From positions 46,638-110,637 of the forward strand of contig DIAM01000014.1 in NCBI GenBank assembly GCA_002416505.1: a DNA stretch of 64,000 bases, given 5' to 3'. The notes beneath the pieces were generated by a model. The model was not told the DNA's origin, searched no databases, and was given only the letters and a program-made list of their open reading frames with translations. Positions 17,564 through 26,240 of the stretch are shown in pieces. Position 1 is the stretch's first letter. Each line of letters starts with the position of its first letter. The translations under genes and the position numbers were made by a program. Source of the stretch: Gammaproteobacteria bacterium UBA5078 (GTDB lineage: Bacteria > Pseudomonadota > Gammaproteobacteria > Pseudomonadales > Pseudohongiellaceae).

Positions 17564-18379
17564 TCAGAGCGCGTCGATTGCGCTGCGAATCTCGCCAATA
17601 ACACCAACTGTTGCGACTAGTTGGGCATTCGAATAGCTCTTACCTGCCTGCAAGTGGCCAATTTTGTCTACTAAAGCGCTTCCTACTATAACACCGTCGC
17701 TTATCGCTGCCATGCCCAGCGCCGAGGCCGCATCCTTAATGCCGAAGCCCACGATGATCGGCAGCTCGGTAACCGTTCGCAAATGAGCGATCTTTGCGCG
17801 AATTTCGCCATGATCCGAGATCGCCGCGCCAGTCACGCCCTTGAGCGAGACGTAATAGAGGTAGCCGGTGGAATGTTTGCAGATAGACTCTAGTCGGTTT
17901 TCATTCGTAGTAGGTGCGACAAGGAATACCGTGTCCAAATCATGCCCGTGGGCTGCCGCGAAGAACTCCTCGCACTCCACGGTGGGCAGGTCGACGATCA
18001 GCAGGCCATCGGCACCGGACGCGCTAACTTCGCTAGCGAAGGCCTCATAGCCCATGGTCTCGATTGGGTTCAAGTAGCCCATCAGCAGTATGGGGGTGTC
18101 CTTATCCTGCTGACGAAACTCACGCACCATCGCGAAGATGTGCTTAAGGGTAGTGCCGGCGCGCAAGGCCCGTTCGGCGCCTAGCTGAATCACCGGGCCA
18201 TCCGAGGATGGGTCGCTGAACGGCATGCCCAGCTCGATGATGTCAGCGCCGCTTGCCACCAAGGCGTGCATGAGCGGCACCGTCAGCTCCAGGCCGGGGT
18301 CCCCCGCAACGATATAGGGAATCAGGACTTTCTTGCCCTGCGCTTGTTTAGAGGCAATGGTCTCGCTTATACGACTCAT
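17564..18379 (-). CDS. trpA: tryptophan synthase alpha chain
   Basis: TrpA cleaves indole-3-glycerol phosphate to indole and glyceraldehyde 3-phosphate and passes indole to TrpB. The 271-residue protein retains PYIVAGDPG at the N-terminus, the active-site Glu and Asp in IIELGMPFSDPSSDGPVIQ (about residues 49-67), and the phosphate-binding GFGIKDA and DGVIVGSALV loops near the C-terminus. It starts 23 bases after trpB ends, so the pair is co-transcribed. Confidence 0.97.
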   Translation of the reverse strand: MSRISETIASKQAQGKKVLIPYIVAGDPGLELTVPLMHALVASGADIIELGMPFSDPSSDGPVIQLGAERALRAGTTLKHIFAMVREFRQQDKDTPILLMGYLNPIETMGYEAFASEVSASGADGLLIVDLPTVECEEFFAAAHGHDLDTVFLVAPTTNENRLESICKHSTGYLYYVSLKGVTGAAISDHGEIRAKIAHLRTVTELPIIVGFGIKDAASALGMAAISDGVIVGSALVDKIGHLQAGKSYSNAQLVATVGVIGEIRSAIDAL

Positions 18380-18402
18380 GAATTCTAGCTCGCTACCCAG
18401 TG

Positions 18403-19656
18403 TTATATTTTAATGCCGTCGATCTCAGCGACGGTATGGATGTCCTTATCGCCTCGGCCAGAGAGGTTGACGATGATAATCTGGTCCGGCGACATCGTCG
18501 CGGCCAATTTGCCCGCATAGGCGATCGCATGGCTAGACTCCAGCGCGGGGATAATCCCTTCCATGCGTGTGCAGTCACGGAATGCAGTCAAGGCCTCGGT
18601 GTCGGTGGCATCCACATAGTGAACACGCCCGATGTCCTTGAGCCACGAGTGCTCTGGCCCTACTCCCGGATAATCCAAGCCCGCAGAGACCGAATGGGTC
18701 TCTAGAATCTGACCCGCTTCGTCGCTCATCAAATAGGTCCTATTGCCATGCAAGACGCCGGGGCGCCCCGCACTTAGGGGCGCGGCGTGGCGACCTGTCT
18801 CGATGCCATCGCCGCCCGCCTCTACGCCGTACATCGCGACCTCGGTGTCACGCAGGAAAGGATAGAACAGTCCTATCGCATTAGAGCCGCCGCCTACGCA
18901 GGCCACTAGGGCATCGGGAAGACGCCCGAACTGCTCCAGGGACTGGGCACGCGCCTCGCGGCCGATGACCGACTGGAAGTCGCGCACCATGCGTGGATAG
19001 GGGCTCGGACCTGCCACGGTCCCAATGATGTAATAGGTGTTATCGACGTTCGTCGCCCAGTCTCTTAGCGCCTCGTTCAGCGCATCCTTGAGGGTGCGCG
19101 AACCAGACTCCACGGAGATCACATTGGCCCCGAGCAGTTTCATACGATAGACGTTGGCAGACTGACGCTTAATGTCCTCTGCGCCCATGTACACGTGGCA
19201 TTCCAGCCCTAGACGCGCCGCGATAGTCGCACTCGCCACACCGTGCTGGCCCGCCCCGGTCTCCGCGATGATGCGCGGCTTGCCCATGAACTTGGCGAGC
19301 AAGGCTTGGCCGATCGTATTGTTAATCTTGTGCGCGCCGGTGTGATTGAGATCCTCGCGCTTGAGCATGATCTTGGCGCCACCATAGTGCTTGGTGAGGC
19401 GCTCGGCGAAGTACAGCGGGGAAGGCCTGCCAACATAGTGCTTGAGATCATGATCGAACTCGGCCCAGAAGGCAGGGTCTGCCGCCATGCGGGTATAGAC
19501 CTGATCGAGTTCCTCGACGGCCGCGATGAGTGTCTCACCCACGAACACCCCACCGTAGCGACCGAAATGGCCATGCACATCGGGACCGCTAAATTCGTCG
19601 TTTGGCTGCTCGGCTTCGCGACTGCCCAGCTCATTCACGCGCTTGTATTCCGACAC
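18403..19656 (-). CDS. trpB: tryptophan synthase beta chain
   Basis: TrpB condenses indole with serine using pyridoxal phosphate. The 417-residue protein has the PLP lysine in HTGAHKINNTIGQALLAK (Lys near residue 107), the glycine-rich phosphate site CVGGGSNAIG, and GRYGGVFVGETL at the start. The chosen start is GTG at 19656, preceded by GAGGT at a good distance; it overlaps the end of trpF by 26 bases, giving likely translational coupling. Placement of trpBA between trpF and accD differs from Pseudomonas, where trpBA is elsewhere. Confidence 0.97.
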   Translation of the reverse strand: MSEYKRVNELGSREAEQPNDEFSGPDVHGHFGRYGGVFVGETLIAAVEELDQVYTRMAADPAFWAEFDHDLKHYVGRPSPLYFAERLTKHYGGAKIMLKREDLNHTGAHKINNTIGQALLAKFMGKPRIIAETGAGQHGVASATIAARLGLECHVYMGAEDIKRQSANVYRMKLLGANVISVESGSRTLKDALNEALRDWATNVDNTYYIIGTVAGPSPYPRMVRDFQSVIGREARAQSLEQFGRLPDALVACVGGGSNAIGLFYPFLRDTEVAMYGVEAGGDGIETGRHAAPLSAGRPGVLHGNRTYLMSDEAGQILETHSVSAGLDYPGVGPEHSWLKDIGRVHYVDATDTEALTAFRDCTRMEGIIPALESSHAIAYAGKLAATMSPDQIIIVNLSGRGDKDIHTVAEIDGIKI

Positions 19657-20278
19657 TATTCACCTCACTTAAGAAAGCTTGCATACGCTCGGGGCTCTTG
19701 CGACCGGGCACGGACTCTACCCCACTACTTACGTCCACCGCATAGGGCTGGACTTGCCGTATTGCGGCGGCCACATTCTGAGGATCTAAGCCCCCGGCTA
19801 AAACGATGCGCTGCTGTGTTGCGCACACCGCTTTGGCGGCGATATTCCAATCGAAACGCGTCCCGGTGCCACCCGCCGATTGCTTATCAAAGCTATCGAG
19901 GAGTATTGCAGAACTTGTTGTAAACCTTGATATTTCTCTCTCCAAATCGAGACCCTCGCGCACCCTGATCGCCTTCATATAGGGCAGCCCGAATGAGGCG
20001 CAGAATTGCGGCGTCTCATCGCCATGAAACTGCAGACAGTCAAGGTGCAACTGCTTCAATACGGTCTCGACTTGCGCCTCAGTCGGGTTCACGAACAGCC
20101 CTACCGCGCTAACAAATGTCGGCAGTGCCTTGCGGATGGAGACAGCCGTCTCAACACTCAGCGCTCGCTTACTCTGCGGATAGAACACCAAGCCCACGGC
20201 ATCGGCGCCAAGGCCGCCCGCAGCGATGGCTTCCTCAACATTGGTCAGTCCACAGATCTTTACTCGGGTTCGCAGCAT
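19631..20278 (-). CDS. trpF: phosphoribosylanthranilate isomerase
   Basis: TrpF isomerises phosphoribosylanthranilate in tryptophan synthesis and has a TIM-barrel fold. From the ATG at 20278 the protein has 215 residues, with the family start VKICGLTNVEEA, the catalytic Cys in that KICG motif, the QFHGDE strand and the C-terminal phosphate loop VDVSSGVES. An in-frame TTG seven codons upstream (20299) is possible but has no better ribosome site. The gene follows truA by 57 bases and overlaps trpB by 26 bases. Confidence 0.96.
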   Translation of the reverse strand: MLRTRVKICGLTNVEEAIAAGGLGADAVGLVFYPQSKRALSVETAVSIRKALPTFVSAVGLFVNPTEAQVETVLKQLHLDCLQFHGDETPQFCASFGLPYMKAIRVREGLDLEREISRFTTSSAILLDSFDKQSAGGTGTRFDWNIAAKAVCATQQRIVLAGGLDPQNVAAAIRQVQPYAVDVSSGVESVPGRKSPERMQAFLSEVNSVGIQARE

Positions 20279-20335
20279 TGTTTTGACCGGCGTTTTCAAA
20301 GGGGAGCGATTCTAGCAAAAATTTCGGGGCTTTAC

Positions 20336-21157
20336 CTATGGAAAAGGCTGTAAAAATCCCGGCCCTAACGGCCCCTGTTCGAGACCGGCACTGGCCGGAT
20401 AGTCCACCGCCACAAGGTACAGCCCATGCGGGCTTGCAGTCATTGCCGCAGCCGCCCTATCGCGCCCTTCCAATAAGTGCTTTGTCCAGCTCGGATCACG
20501 CTTGCCCGAGCCTATCTCTAACAGCGTGCCGGCGATATTGCGCACCATGTGCTGCAGGAAGGCATTCGCCTGAATGTCCAAGACGATATAGCGATGGTGA
20601 CGCAGCACGCGCAGATGCATGATGTTGCGAAACGGGGTCCGAGATTGACAGCCCGCGGCGCGAAACGCGCTGAAGTCCTGCTCGCCGAGCAGGTGCTGCC
20701 CCGCCTCGTGCATCGCCTCGATATCGAGCCTCAATCGGGTATGGGTCAGGCGTTTCGCCATAATCGCGGATTCGACGTCGCTGTCATCGATCACATAGAG
20801 ATAGCGTCGTGACTGCGCCGTGAAACGCGCGTGAAAATCGGCGGTCACGCTACGCGCCCAGGTGATACGCACCGACGGCGGCAAGAGGCTATTGCTGCCG
20901 CGCACCCAGGCCTTGCTACCGCGGTCTACGGCACAGTCGAAATGAATCACTTGGCCAGTGGCATGCACGCCGGTATCGGTACGCCCGGCGCAGACTAGTT
21001 CGATGGGATGATCGGCAATCTTAGCGAGCGCCTTCTCCACTGCGCCTTGCACAGTCGGGAGTTTCGGGTCGCCTTGGCGTTGCCAGCCGTGAAACGCCGC
21101 ACCGTCATATTCAACGCCTAGGGCGACACGACACGGCTTGTTGCTTTCGTTTGTCAA
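20336..21157 (-). CDS. truA: tRNA pseudouridine(38-40) synthase
   Basis: TruA converts uridines 38-40 of tRNA anticodon arms to pseudouridine. The 273-residue protein shows GVEYDGAAFHGWQRQ at the N-terminus and the catalytic Asp in CAGRTDTGVHATGQVIHF (near residue 61), plus the conserved NAFLQHMVRNI. The start is TTG at 21157, with AAGAG six bases before it; no in-frame ATG gives an intact N-terminus. It lies between fimV and trpF, as in Pseudomonas. Confidence 0.96.
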   Translation of the reverse strand: MTNESNKPCRVALGVEYDGAAFHGWQRQGDPKLPTVQGAVEKALAKIADHPIELVCAGRTDTGVHATGQVIHFDCAVDRGSKAWVRGSNSLLPPSVRITWARSVTADFHARFTAQSRRYLYVIDDSDVESAIMAKRLTHTRLRLDIEAMHEAGQHLLGEQDFSAFRAAGCQSRTPFRNIMHLRVLRHHRYIVLDIQANAFLQHMVRNIAGTLLEIGSGKRDPSWTKHLLEGRDRAAAAMTASPHGLYLVAVDYPASAGLEQGPLGPGFLQPFP

Positions 21158-21188
21158 ATCAAACTCTTACGGAAGTTTTGGGGCGATT

Positions 21189-24100
21189 TTATAGCTTGCT
21201 GAGCAATTCGGTAGCGTCTTTGATCTGCTCTTCATTGCCTTCCTTCTGCACCTCTTCGAGGATTTCGCGAGCGCCGTCGTGATCGCCCATCTCGAAATAC
21301 GCGCGCGCGAGATCGAGCTTCGTAGCCGCTTCGTCGGCGTCGGAGAGGAAATCGAAATCGTCGTCTTCGGAAGACTCGTCATCGTCATGCGCTGGCTCTA
21401 TCGACTCGTCTACGAACTGCAAATCGTCGAAGGGACCTTCTTCCTGTGTCGCCGCAGGCTTAGCCTCTGGCTCCTGTGGCAACTCCTCGTCATCATCGAG
21501 CTCGGAGCTCTTGGCGTCGAAGACGAAATCAGCCTCTTCCTCCTCATCGTCGAGGAACTCGATCTCCGCGTCCTCGTCATCGAATTCGAACTCGATCTCG
21601 GGCAGCTCGTTCTCTGGAGCTTCCTCCTCGAGCAGCTCGACCTCCTCTACTTCCATCTCTGGCGCCGCGGTCGCGGCCGCTGGGCTAGTCTCGGCCTTAT
21701 CGTCCTGCTCGGACTCGTCATCCATGACGGCGAAATCGAAGTCCACCTCGTGCTCCGGATCGGATTCCACCTCTACCGAGGTCGCCTCGGGCTGAGCAGT
21801 GTCTGCTGCGACTTCTTCATCGTCCATCGTAAATTCGAAGTCGATCGCGTTGTCGTCTACCTCCAACTCGGCAGGCTCTGGCTTTGCCGCTGCAGACGCC
21901 GGTGCGCTGTCCTCTATCTCGAAGCTGATTGTCTCTTCGTCATCATCGGAAAGATCGAATGCGGCATCCAGCTCTGCACTAGCTTCTGCGGATTCGTCGA
22001 AGTCTTCGACAATCTCGCCCGGCTCTGGAGAGGCGAAACCTAGCTCGATAGCCTCATCGGCCTTATCTGTCGCGGTGGAGCCTTCCTCATCTTCGTCTAC
22101 AGCGAACTCGAAATCACCGGCCTCCTCTTCAGGATCGTCGAAGCTGATATCGATCTCATCCTCGGGGCTGCCTGCCAAGACCTTACTATCATCGACCTCT
22201 GCGCTAGCCTCTAGGTCTAGCGCAAGCTCCATATCATCGAGCTCGTTCAGCTCTTCGAAGAAGTCCTCTTCGCCCTCTTCCAATATCTCACTGTCGATCT
22301 CGTTGACTAGCTGCGAGCGCAATGTCGCGATGCGAGCCTCGACATTGGGTTTGCCCATATCGCGAATTTCAGTTTCCTGCAGCTTAAAGCCGACCGCGTC
22401 TTGCTTGGCAACAAACACCTCAAGGAGTTTCATACGCAGATCGACACGATCGGGCTCTGCCACTATCGCGTCGCGCAGCATCGTCTCGGCAGCGTCGAAG
22501 CGCTCATAGACGATGAGAGCCTCCGCCTCTTCGAGGATATCGACTGGAGGGTGTGGTTTCTGGGTTTCCGCGCGCTCAGCATCCGTAGCGAGCGCTGCCG
22601 CCACCTCGTCTGGGTCTAACTCTTCAAGGTCATCGTCGCTATCGGCCGCTTCTTCATCGTCGAACTTGATGTCCTCCGAGAGCAGCGCCGCATCAGCCGA
22701 GCCGGCGATATCTAAGATCTCATCCAACTCATCCTTGGACAGGTCGGCACTGATAGAGGAGTCGCCGTCGGGAATTTCCGTGTCATCATCGGACTGCGCG
22801 CCCGCACCTGCGTCACCGGCCTCTACTTCGATGCCATCGATGCCAGCCAGGGCCGCCTGGTCTGCAGCACGATTGCGGCGCAGCAGCACAAACACGAGCA
22901 TTACGATGATCAGGCCAATTAGGGCGATCAGTGCATAAGTGTTCGCAACGAGGGTGTCGAGAATTTGCTGCACCAGGGTCTTCTCTGGCGCCATCGTAAT
23001 GACAGTTGGGGGATCGACCGGCGCTGGCTCCGCGGCGGCGGCCTCTAGGGCTTGTTGTAACTGCGCCAATTCGAGGTCACGCAAGCGGATGATCTCCTGC
23101 GCGGAGTTAATCTGTTCTTCCAATAGCCCCAGGCGTGCAACGAGCTCGGCATTGACCCGCGCGGCGCGATCGGCCTCCTCGCGTTGCACTGCGAGTGCAT
23201 CCTCGAGGCTAGCGATGCGGGCATCGAGCTCTGCGCTTTGCGAGGCGCTCGCTGTGGAGGCATCGCTTGGCTCGGCGTTGTCGACACTCACCACGCTCAA
23301 CTCGCCTCGACCGGGCTCTGTTGCGGCAGTGCTCTGGGGCTGGGCGGTCACGGGCTGCGCGGCCAATGGCACATTGCGACGATTGTCGAATAGTTGATTC
23401 TGGCGAGCGACCTCACTCATGGCCTCTCGGGCACTGAGAGTGCGGATTTGCTCTAGGGTTGGTACACGCAATACCTGACCGCGGCGCACCATATTGATAT
23501 TGTCAGAAATGAAGGCCTCACGGTTCAGGCTCTGCAACGCCAGCATGGTCTGCTGCACGGAGACGGAGCTATCGGGGCGTATTTGCAGGGCGATGTCCCA
23601 CAGGGTGTCCTGCGTCCCTATGCTAACCGTCTCGCTGGCATTGGCATTACGTGGCGTCGCACTCGGCGCAGGCGCAGGCTCTGGGACGACTGCCGGTGCC
23701 GGAGGCTCGATCGCGATCTCTGCAACGGGAGTGGGCGCGGCTAGCTCTTCGGGCTCTGCAGGCTCAGGCTCTGCAGGGGCCGCTAGACGCGCAGGCGCAG
23801 CAGCAGAAGCACTCGAAGATTGGGTTGTAACCTGTTGATTTTGAGAAATTTGCTGCACTGCAGGAACGGCCTGCACGGGCTGTTGAATTGGGGCGGCACT
23901 GCCACTTGCCGCGAAGGCTGGCAGATCCAAAAGGAGCGTGTGCTCACTGAGCAGGCGGCCACTCGGCCAGCGCGTCTCAAGCACGAAACTCAGATAGGGT
24001 TCGCGCACCGCCTCTAGGGTACTGAGCTGGACGAAGGTATTTGCACCACGGGACTGAACATTGAACTCGATAGAGTTGAGGAAGGATTCGCGCTCGATGG

Positions 24101-24305
24101 AGAAACGCGCGAAATCGCTCTCATCTGCGATCTGCACACTGATCTGTTCAGGACGCACATCGCCGAGTTGCAGCAGCGCAATTTGGGCATTAAGGGGTTG
24201 GTTCAGGGCAGAATCGAGAACGATCTCACCTAGCCCAAGGGCCTTAGCGTGAGCAGCAGCAAACAGCACTACCGAGGTGAACACCACCACGAGCTTTCTA
24301 ACCAT
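21189..24305 (-). CDS. fimV: FimV/HubP family polar hub protein
   Basis: FimV/HubP is an inner-membrane hub that recruits polar machinery, including type IV pilus and chromosome-segregation factors. This 1038-residue copy has a signal peptide ending about AHAKALG, the conserved periplasmic start LGEIVLDSALNQPLNAQI, a LysM peptidoglycan-binding domain (about residues 222-281), a coiled coil near 355-420, one transmembrane helix (about 452-475, TYALIALIGLIIVMLVFVLL), a very acidic cytoplasmic region of about 500 residues, and the C-terminal FimV TPR motif DLARAYFEMGDHDGAREILE. The start ATG at 24305 follows AAGGA. Location between asd and truA is the classic one. No pilus genes lie in the window. 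Confidence 0.96.
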   Translation of the reverse strand: MVRKLVVVFTSVVLFAAAHAKALGLGEIVLDSALNQPLNAQIALLQLGDVRPEQISVQIADESDFARFSIERESFLNSIEFNVQSRGANTFVQLSTLEAVREPYLSFVLETRWPSGRLLSEHTLLLDLPAFAASGSAAPIQQPVQAVPAVQQISQNQQVTTQSSSASAAAPARLAAPAEPEPAEPEELAAPTPVAEIAIEPPAPAVVPEPAPAPSATPRNANASETVSIGTQDTLWDIALQIRPDSSVSVQQTMLALQSLNREAFISDNINMVRRGQVLRVPTLEQIRTLSAREAMSEVARQNQLFDNRRNVPLAAQPVTAQPQSTAATEPGRGELSVVSVDNAEPSDASTASASQSAELDARIASLEDALAVQREEADRAARVNAELVARLGLLEEQINSAQEIIRLRDLELAQLQQALEAAAAEPAPVDPPTVITMAPEKTLVQQILDTLVANTYALIALIGLIIVMLVFVLLRRNRAADQAALAGIDGIEVEAGDAGAGAQSDDDTEIPDGDSSISADLSKDELDEILDIAGSADAALLSEDIKFDDEEAADSDDDLEELDPDEVAAALATDAERAETQKPHPPVDILEEAEALIVYERFDAAETMLRDAIVAEPDRVDLRMKLLEVFVAKQDAVGFKLQETEIRDMGKPNVEARIATLRSQLVNEIDSEILEEGEEDFFEELNELDDMELALDLEASAEVDDSKVLAGSPEDEIDISFDDPEEEAGDFEFAVDEDEEGSTATDKADEAIELGFASPEPGEIVEDFDESAEASAELDAAFDLSDDDEETISFEIEDSAPASAAAKPEPAELEVDDNAIDFEFTMDDEEVAADTAQPEATSVEVESDPEHEVDFDFAVMDDESEQDDKAETSPAAATAAPEMEVEEVELLEEEAPENELPEIEFEFDDEDAEIEFLDDEEEEADFVFDAKSSELDDDEELPQEPEAKPAATQEEGPFDDLQFVDESIEPAHDDDESSEDDDFDFLSDADEAATKLDLARAYFEMGDHDGAREILEEVQKEGNEEQIKDATELLSKL

Positions 24306-24369
24306 ATTCCATTCCTTCTTAATGGCTTAAACCGCTGTCATGCGCTGGCACGGGAAGGGCTTGATGTGG

Positions 24370-24413
24370 TTTCACAAGAGTTTGTTGCAATCGCGCGGCA
24401 AACTCTTGTGAAA
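24370..24413. repeat. 15-bp perfect inverted repeat between asd and fimV
   Basis: TTTCACAAGAGTTTG (24370-24384) and its exact reverse complement CAAACTCTTGTGAAA (24399-24413) surround a 14-base loop. No run of T follows on either strand, so it is not a textbook terminator. It could stop asd transcription, stabilise an mRNA end, or bind a dimeric regulator ahead of fimV. Confidence 0.6.
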
Positions 24414-24442
24414 TACTATTCAATTACGTGCGCAAGTATTCA

Positions 24443-25462
24443 TTATAAATAGTCTTTTATCAACACTTCGGCTATCTGCACGGAGTTCAATGCAGCACCT
24501 TTTCGCACGTTATCTGACACAATCCACAAATTTAGCCCATTAGGATGAGAAATGTCCTCGCGAATCCGCCCAACATAGACGCCATCCTTCCCTGCCGATT
24601 CGGTCACCGCAGTCGGGTAACCCCCATCCTTGCGCTCATCCATGAGGACCACGCCAGGCGCATCCTTTAATAATGCACGCACCTCTTCTACGGTGATGTG
24701 CTCGCGAGTCTCGATGTGAACCGCCTCGGAATGCGAATAGAACACTGGCACGCGCACACAGGTTGCGTTCACGCCGATGCTCTCGTCGCCGAAGATCTTC
24801 TTGGTCTCCCAGACCATCTTCATCTCTTCTTTGGTATAGCCATTGTCGAGGAACACGTCAATCTGCGGCAGAACATTGAACGCGATCTGCTTCGGATAGA
24901 CGCTGGCGACCGGGGTACGCCCATTGAGAAGGTCCGCAGTCTGCTTAGCCAACTCCTCTATCGCCTCCTTGCCAGTGCCCGATACGGCCTGATAGGTCGC
25001 AACGTTAATGCGCTCTATGCCTACCTTGTCTCGAATCGGTTTCAGCGCCACCAGCATCTGGATGGTCGAGCAGTTAGGGTTGGCGATGATATTGCGCGAC
25101 GTGTAGCCGGCGATTGCCTCTGGATTCACCTCGGGCACTACCAGAGGAATATCATCGTCATAGCGAAAGTGAGAGGTATTGTCGATGACGATACAACCCG
25201 CCTTACCGGCCTTCTCCGCATATTCTGCGGAAATATTGCCGCCCGCCGAGAACAGGCCGATCTGGACCTGGCTGAAGTCGAAATCGGCTAGGTTCTGCAC
25301 CGTCACTGGCTTGCCGCGAAACATGACCTTGGTGCCGGCTGAGCGCTCGCTGGCTAGCGGAAATAGCTGGCCCACAGGGAATTTACGCTCTTCGAGAATG
25401 CTGATCAGAGTCTCCCCGACCGCTCCAGTTGCCCCTACCACTGCCACATTATAAGTCTTCAT
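24443..25462 (-). CDS. asd: aspartate-semialdehyde dehydrogenase
   Basis: Asd reduces aspartyl phosphate to aspartate semialdehyde for lysine, diaminopimelate, threonine and methionine. The 339-residue protein begins with the NADP-binding motif VVGATGAVGETL and contains the catalytic Cys in NPNCSTIQMLVAL, with the His-containing HIETREHITVEE region downstream. Length is normal. It follows leuD by 79 bases; in Pseudomonas leuB occupies the space between them, and it is absent here. Downstream lies a 15-bp inverted repeat and then fimV. Confidence 0.97.
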   Translation of the reverse strand: MKTYNVAVVGATGAVGETLISILEERKFPVGQLFPLASERSAGTKVMFRGKPVTVQNLADFDFSQVQIGLFSAGGNISAEYAEKAGKAGCIVIDNTSHFRYDDDIPLVVPEVNPEAIAGYTSRNIIANPNCSTIQMLVALKPIRDKVGIERINVATYQAVSGTGKEAIEELAKQTADLLNGRTPVASVYPKQIAFNVLPQIDVFLDNGYTKEEMKMVWETKKIFGDESIGVNATCVRVPVFYSHSEAVHIETREHITVEEVRALLKDAPGVVLMDERKDGGYPTAVTESAGKDGVYVGRIREDISHPNGLNLWIVSDNVRKGAALNSVQIAEVLIKDYL

Positions 25463-25541
25463 CGCTTTGTTCCTGTCTGCCCGTTGAGCAGCCTCTTATT
25501 GCGTTCATTTAGTTCACGAGACGCGGGCGCCTCGCATCAGC

Positions 25542-26189
25542 TCAACCCTGCACACCGAAATACCAAGGTGATGTGTTGCGCCAGTTTTGCTCGAATGCCT
25601 TGATCTTGTCCGCATCCTGCAGCGTCAAGCCGATATCGTCCAAGCCATTGAGCAAACAATGCTTACGGAAGGAATCGACATTGAAGGGGATAAGCTCGCC
25701 GTCTGGTAGCTCGATCTGCTGCGCCTGAAGATCGGCCGTTAGGCTAAAGCCTTCTTGCGCCTCTACCTTAGCGAAAAGGCTATTGATAATTTCTTTATCT
25801 AAAACAATGGGTAATATTCCATTTTTAAAGCAGTTGTTAAAGAAAATATCGGCATAACTAGGGGCAAGAATGATGCGGAAACCGTAGTCGTCCAGCGCCC
25901 AAGGCGCATGCTCTCGGCTCGACCCGCAGCCGAAGTTCTCCCGCGCCAGCAGCACTGTCGCGCCCTTATAGCGCGGCTGATTCAACACGAAGTCCTTGTT
26001 AAGTGGGCGCTGGCTGTTATCGCGACCGGGCTCACCCTTGTCCAGGTAGCGGTGCTCGTCGAACAAGTTCACACCGAAGCCACTGCGCTTGATGGATTTC
26101 AGGAACTGCTTAGGGATGATGAAATCGGTATCGACATTGCTGCGGTCCAATGGCATCACCAACCCAGATTCTTTAGTAAATTTTCTCAT
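25542..26189 (-). CDS. leuD: 3-isopropylmalate dehydratase small subunit
   Basis: LeuD is the small subunit of isopropylmalate isomerase in leucine synthesis and pairs with LeuC. The 215-residue protein has LDRSNVDTDFIIPKQFLK at the start and the swivelling-domain motif ENFGCGSSREHAPWAL (about residues 85-100). The start ATG at 26189 lies 51 bases after leuC. The pair is followed by asd, with no leuB. Confidence 0.97.
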   Translation of the reverse strand: MRKFTKESGLVMPLDRSNVDTDFIIPKQFLKSIKRSGFGVNLFDEHRYLDKGEPGRDNSQRPLNKDFVLNQPRYKGATVLLARENFGCGSSREHAPWALDDYGFRIILAPSYADIFFNNCFKNGILPIVLDKEIINSLFAKVEAQEGFSLTADLQAQQIELPDGELIPFNVDSFRKHCLLNGLDDIGLTLQDADKIKAFEQNWRNTSPWYFGVQG

Positions 26190-26240
26190 AATTCACGCTC
26201 TTTATTCAGCATATTCAATTGGTTAAGCACGACTCTTAGA

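Noticed and set aside
21799..22509. Plus-strand Ser-rich open frame of 236 codons opposite fimV
   Set aside because: It is antisense to the acidic tract of fimV, whose GAx codons read as Ser on the other strand. No family similarity and no ribosome site.
24698..25291. Plus-strand open frame of 197 codons inside asd
   Set aside because: Antisense to a highly conserved gene; composition is a frame artefact of GC-rich third positions.
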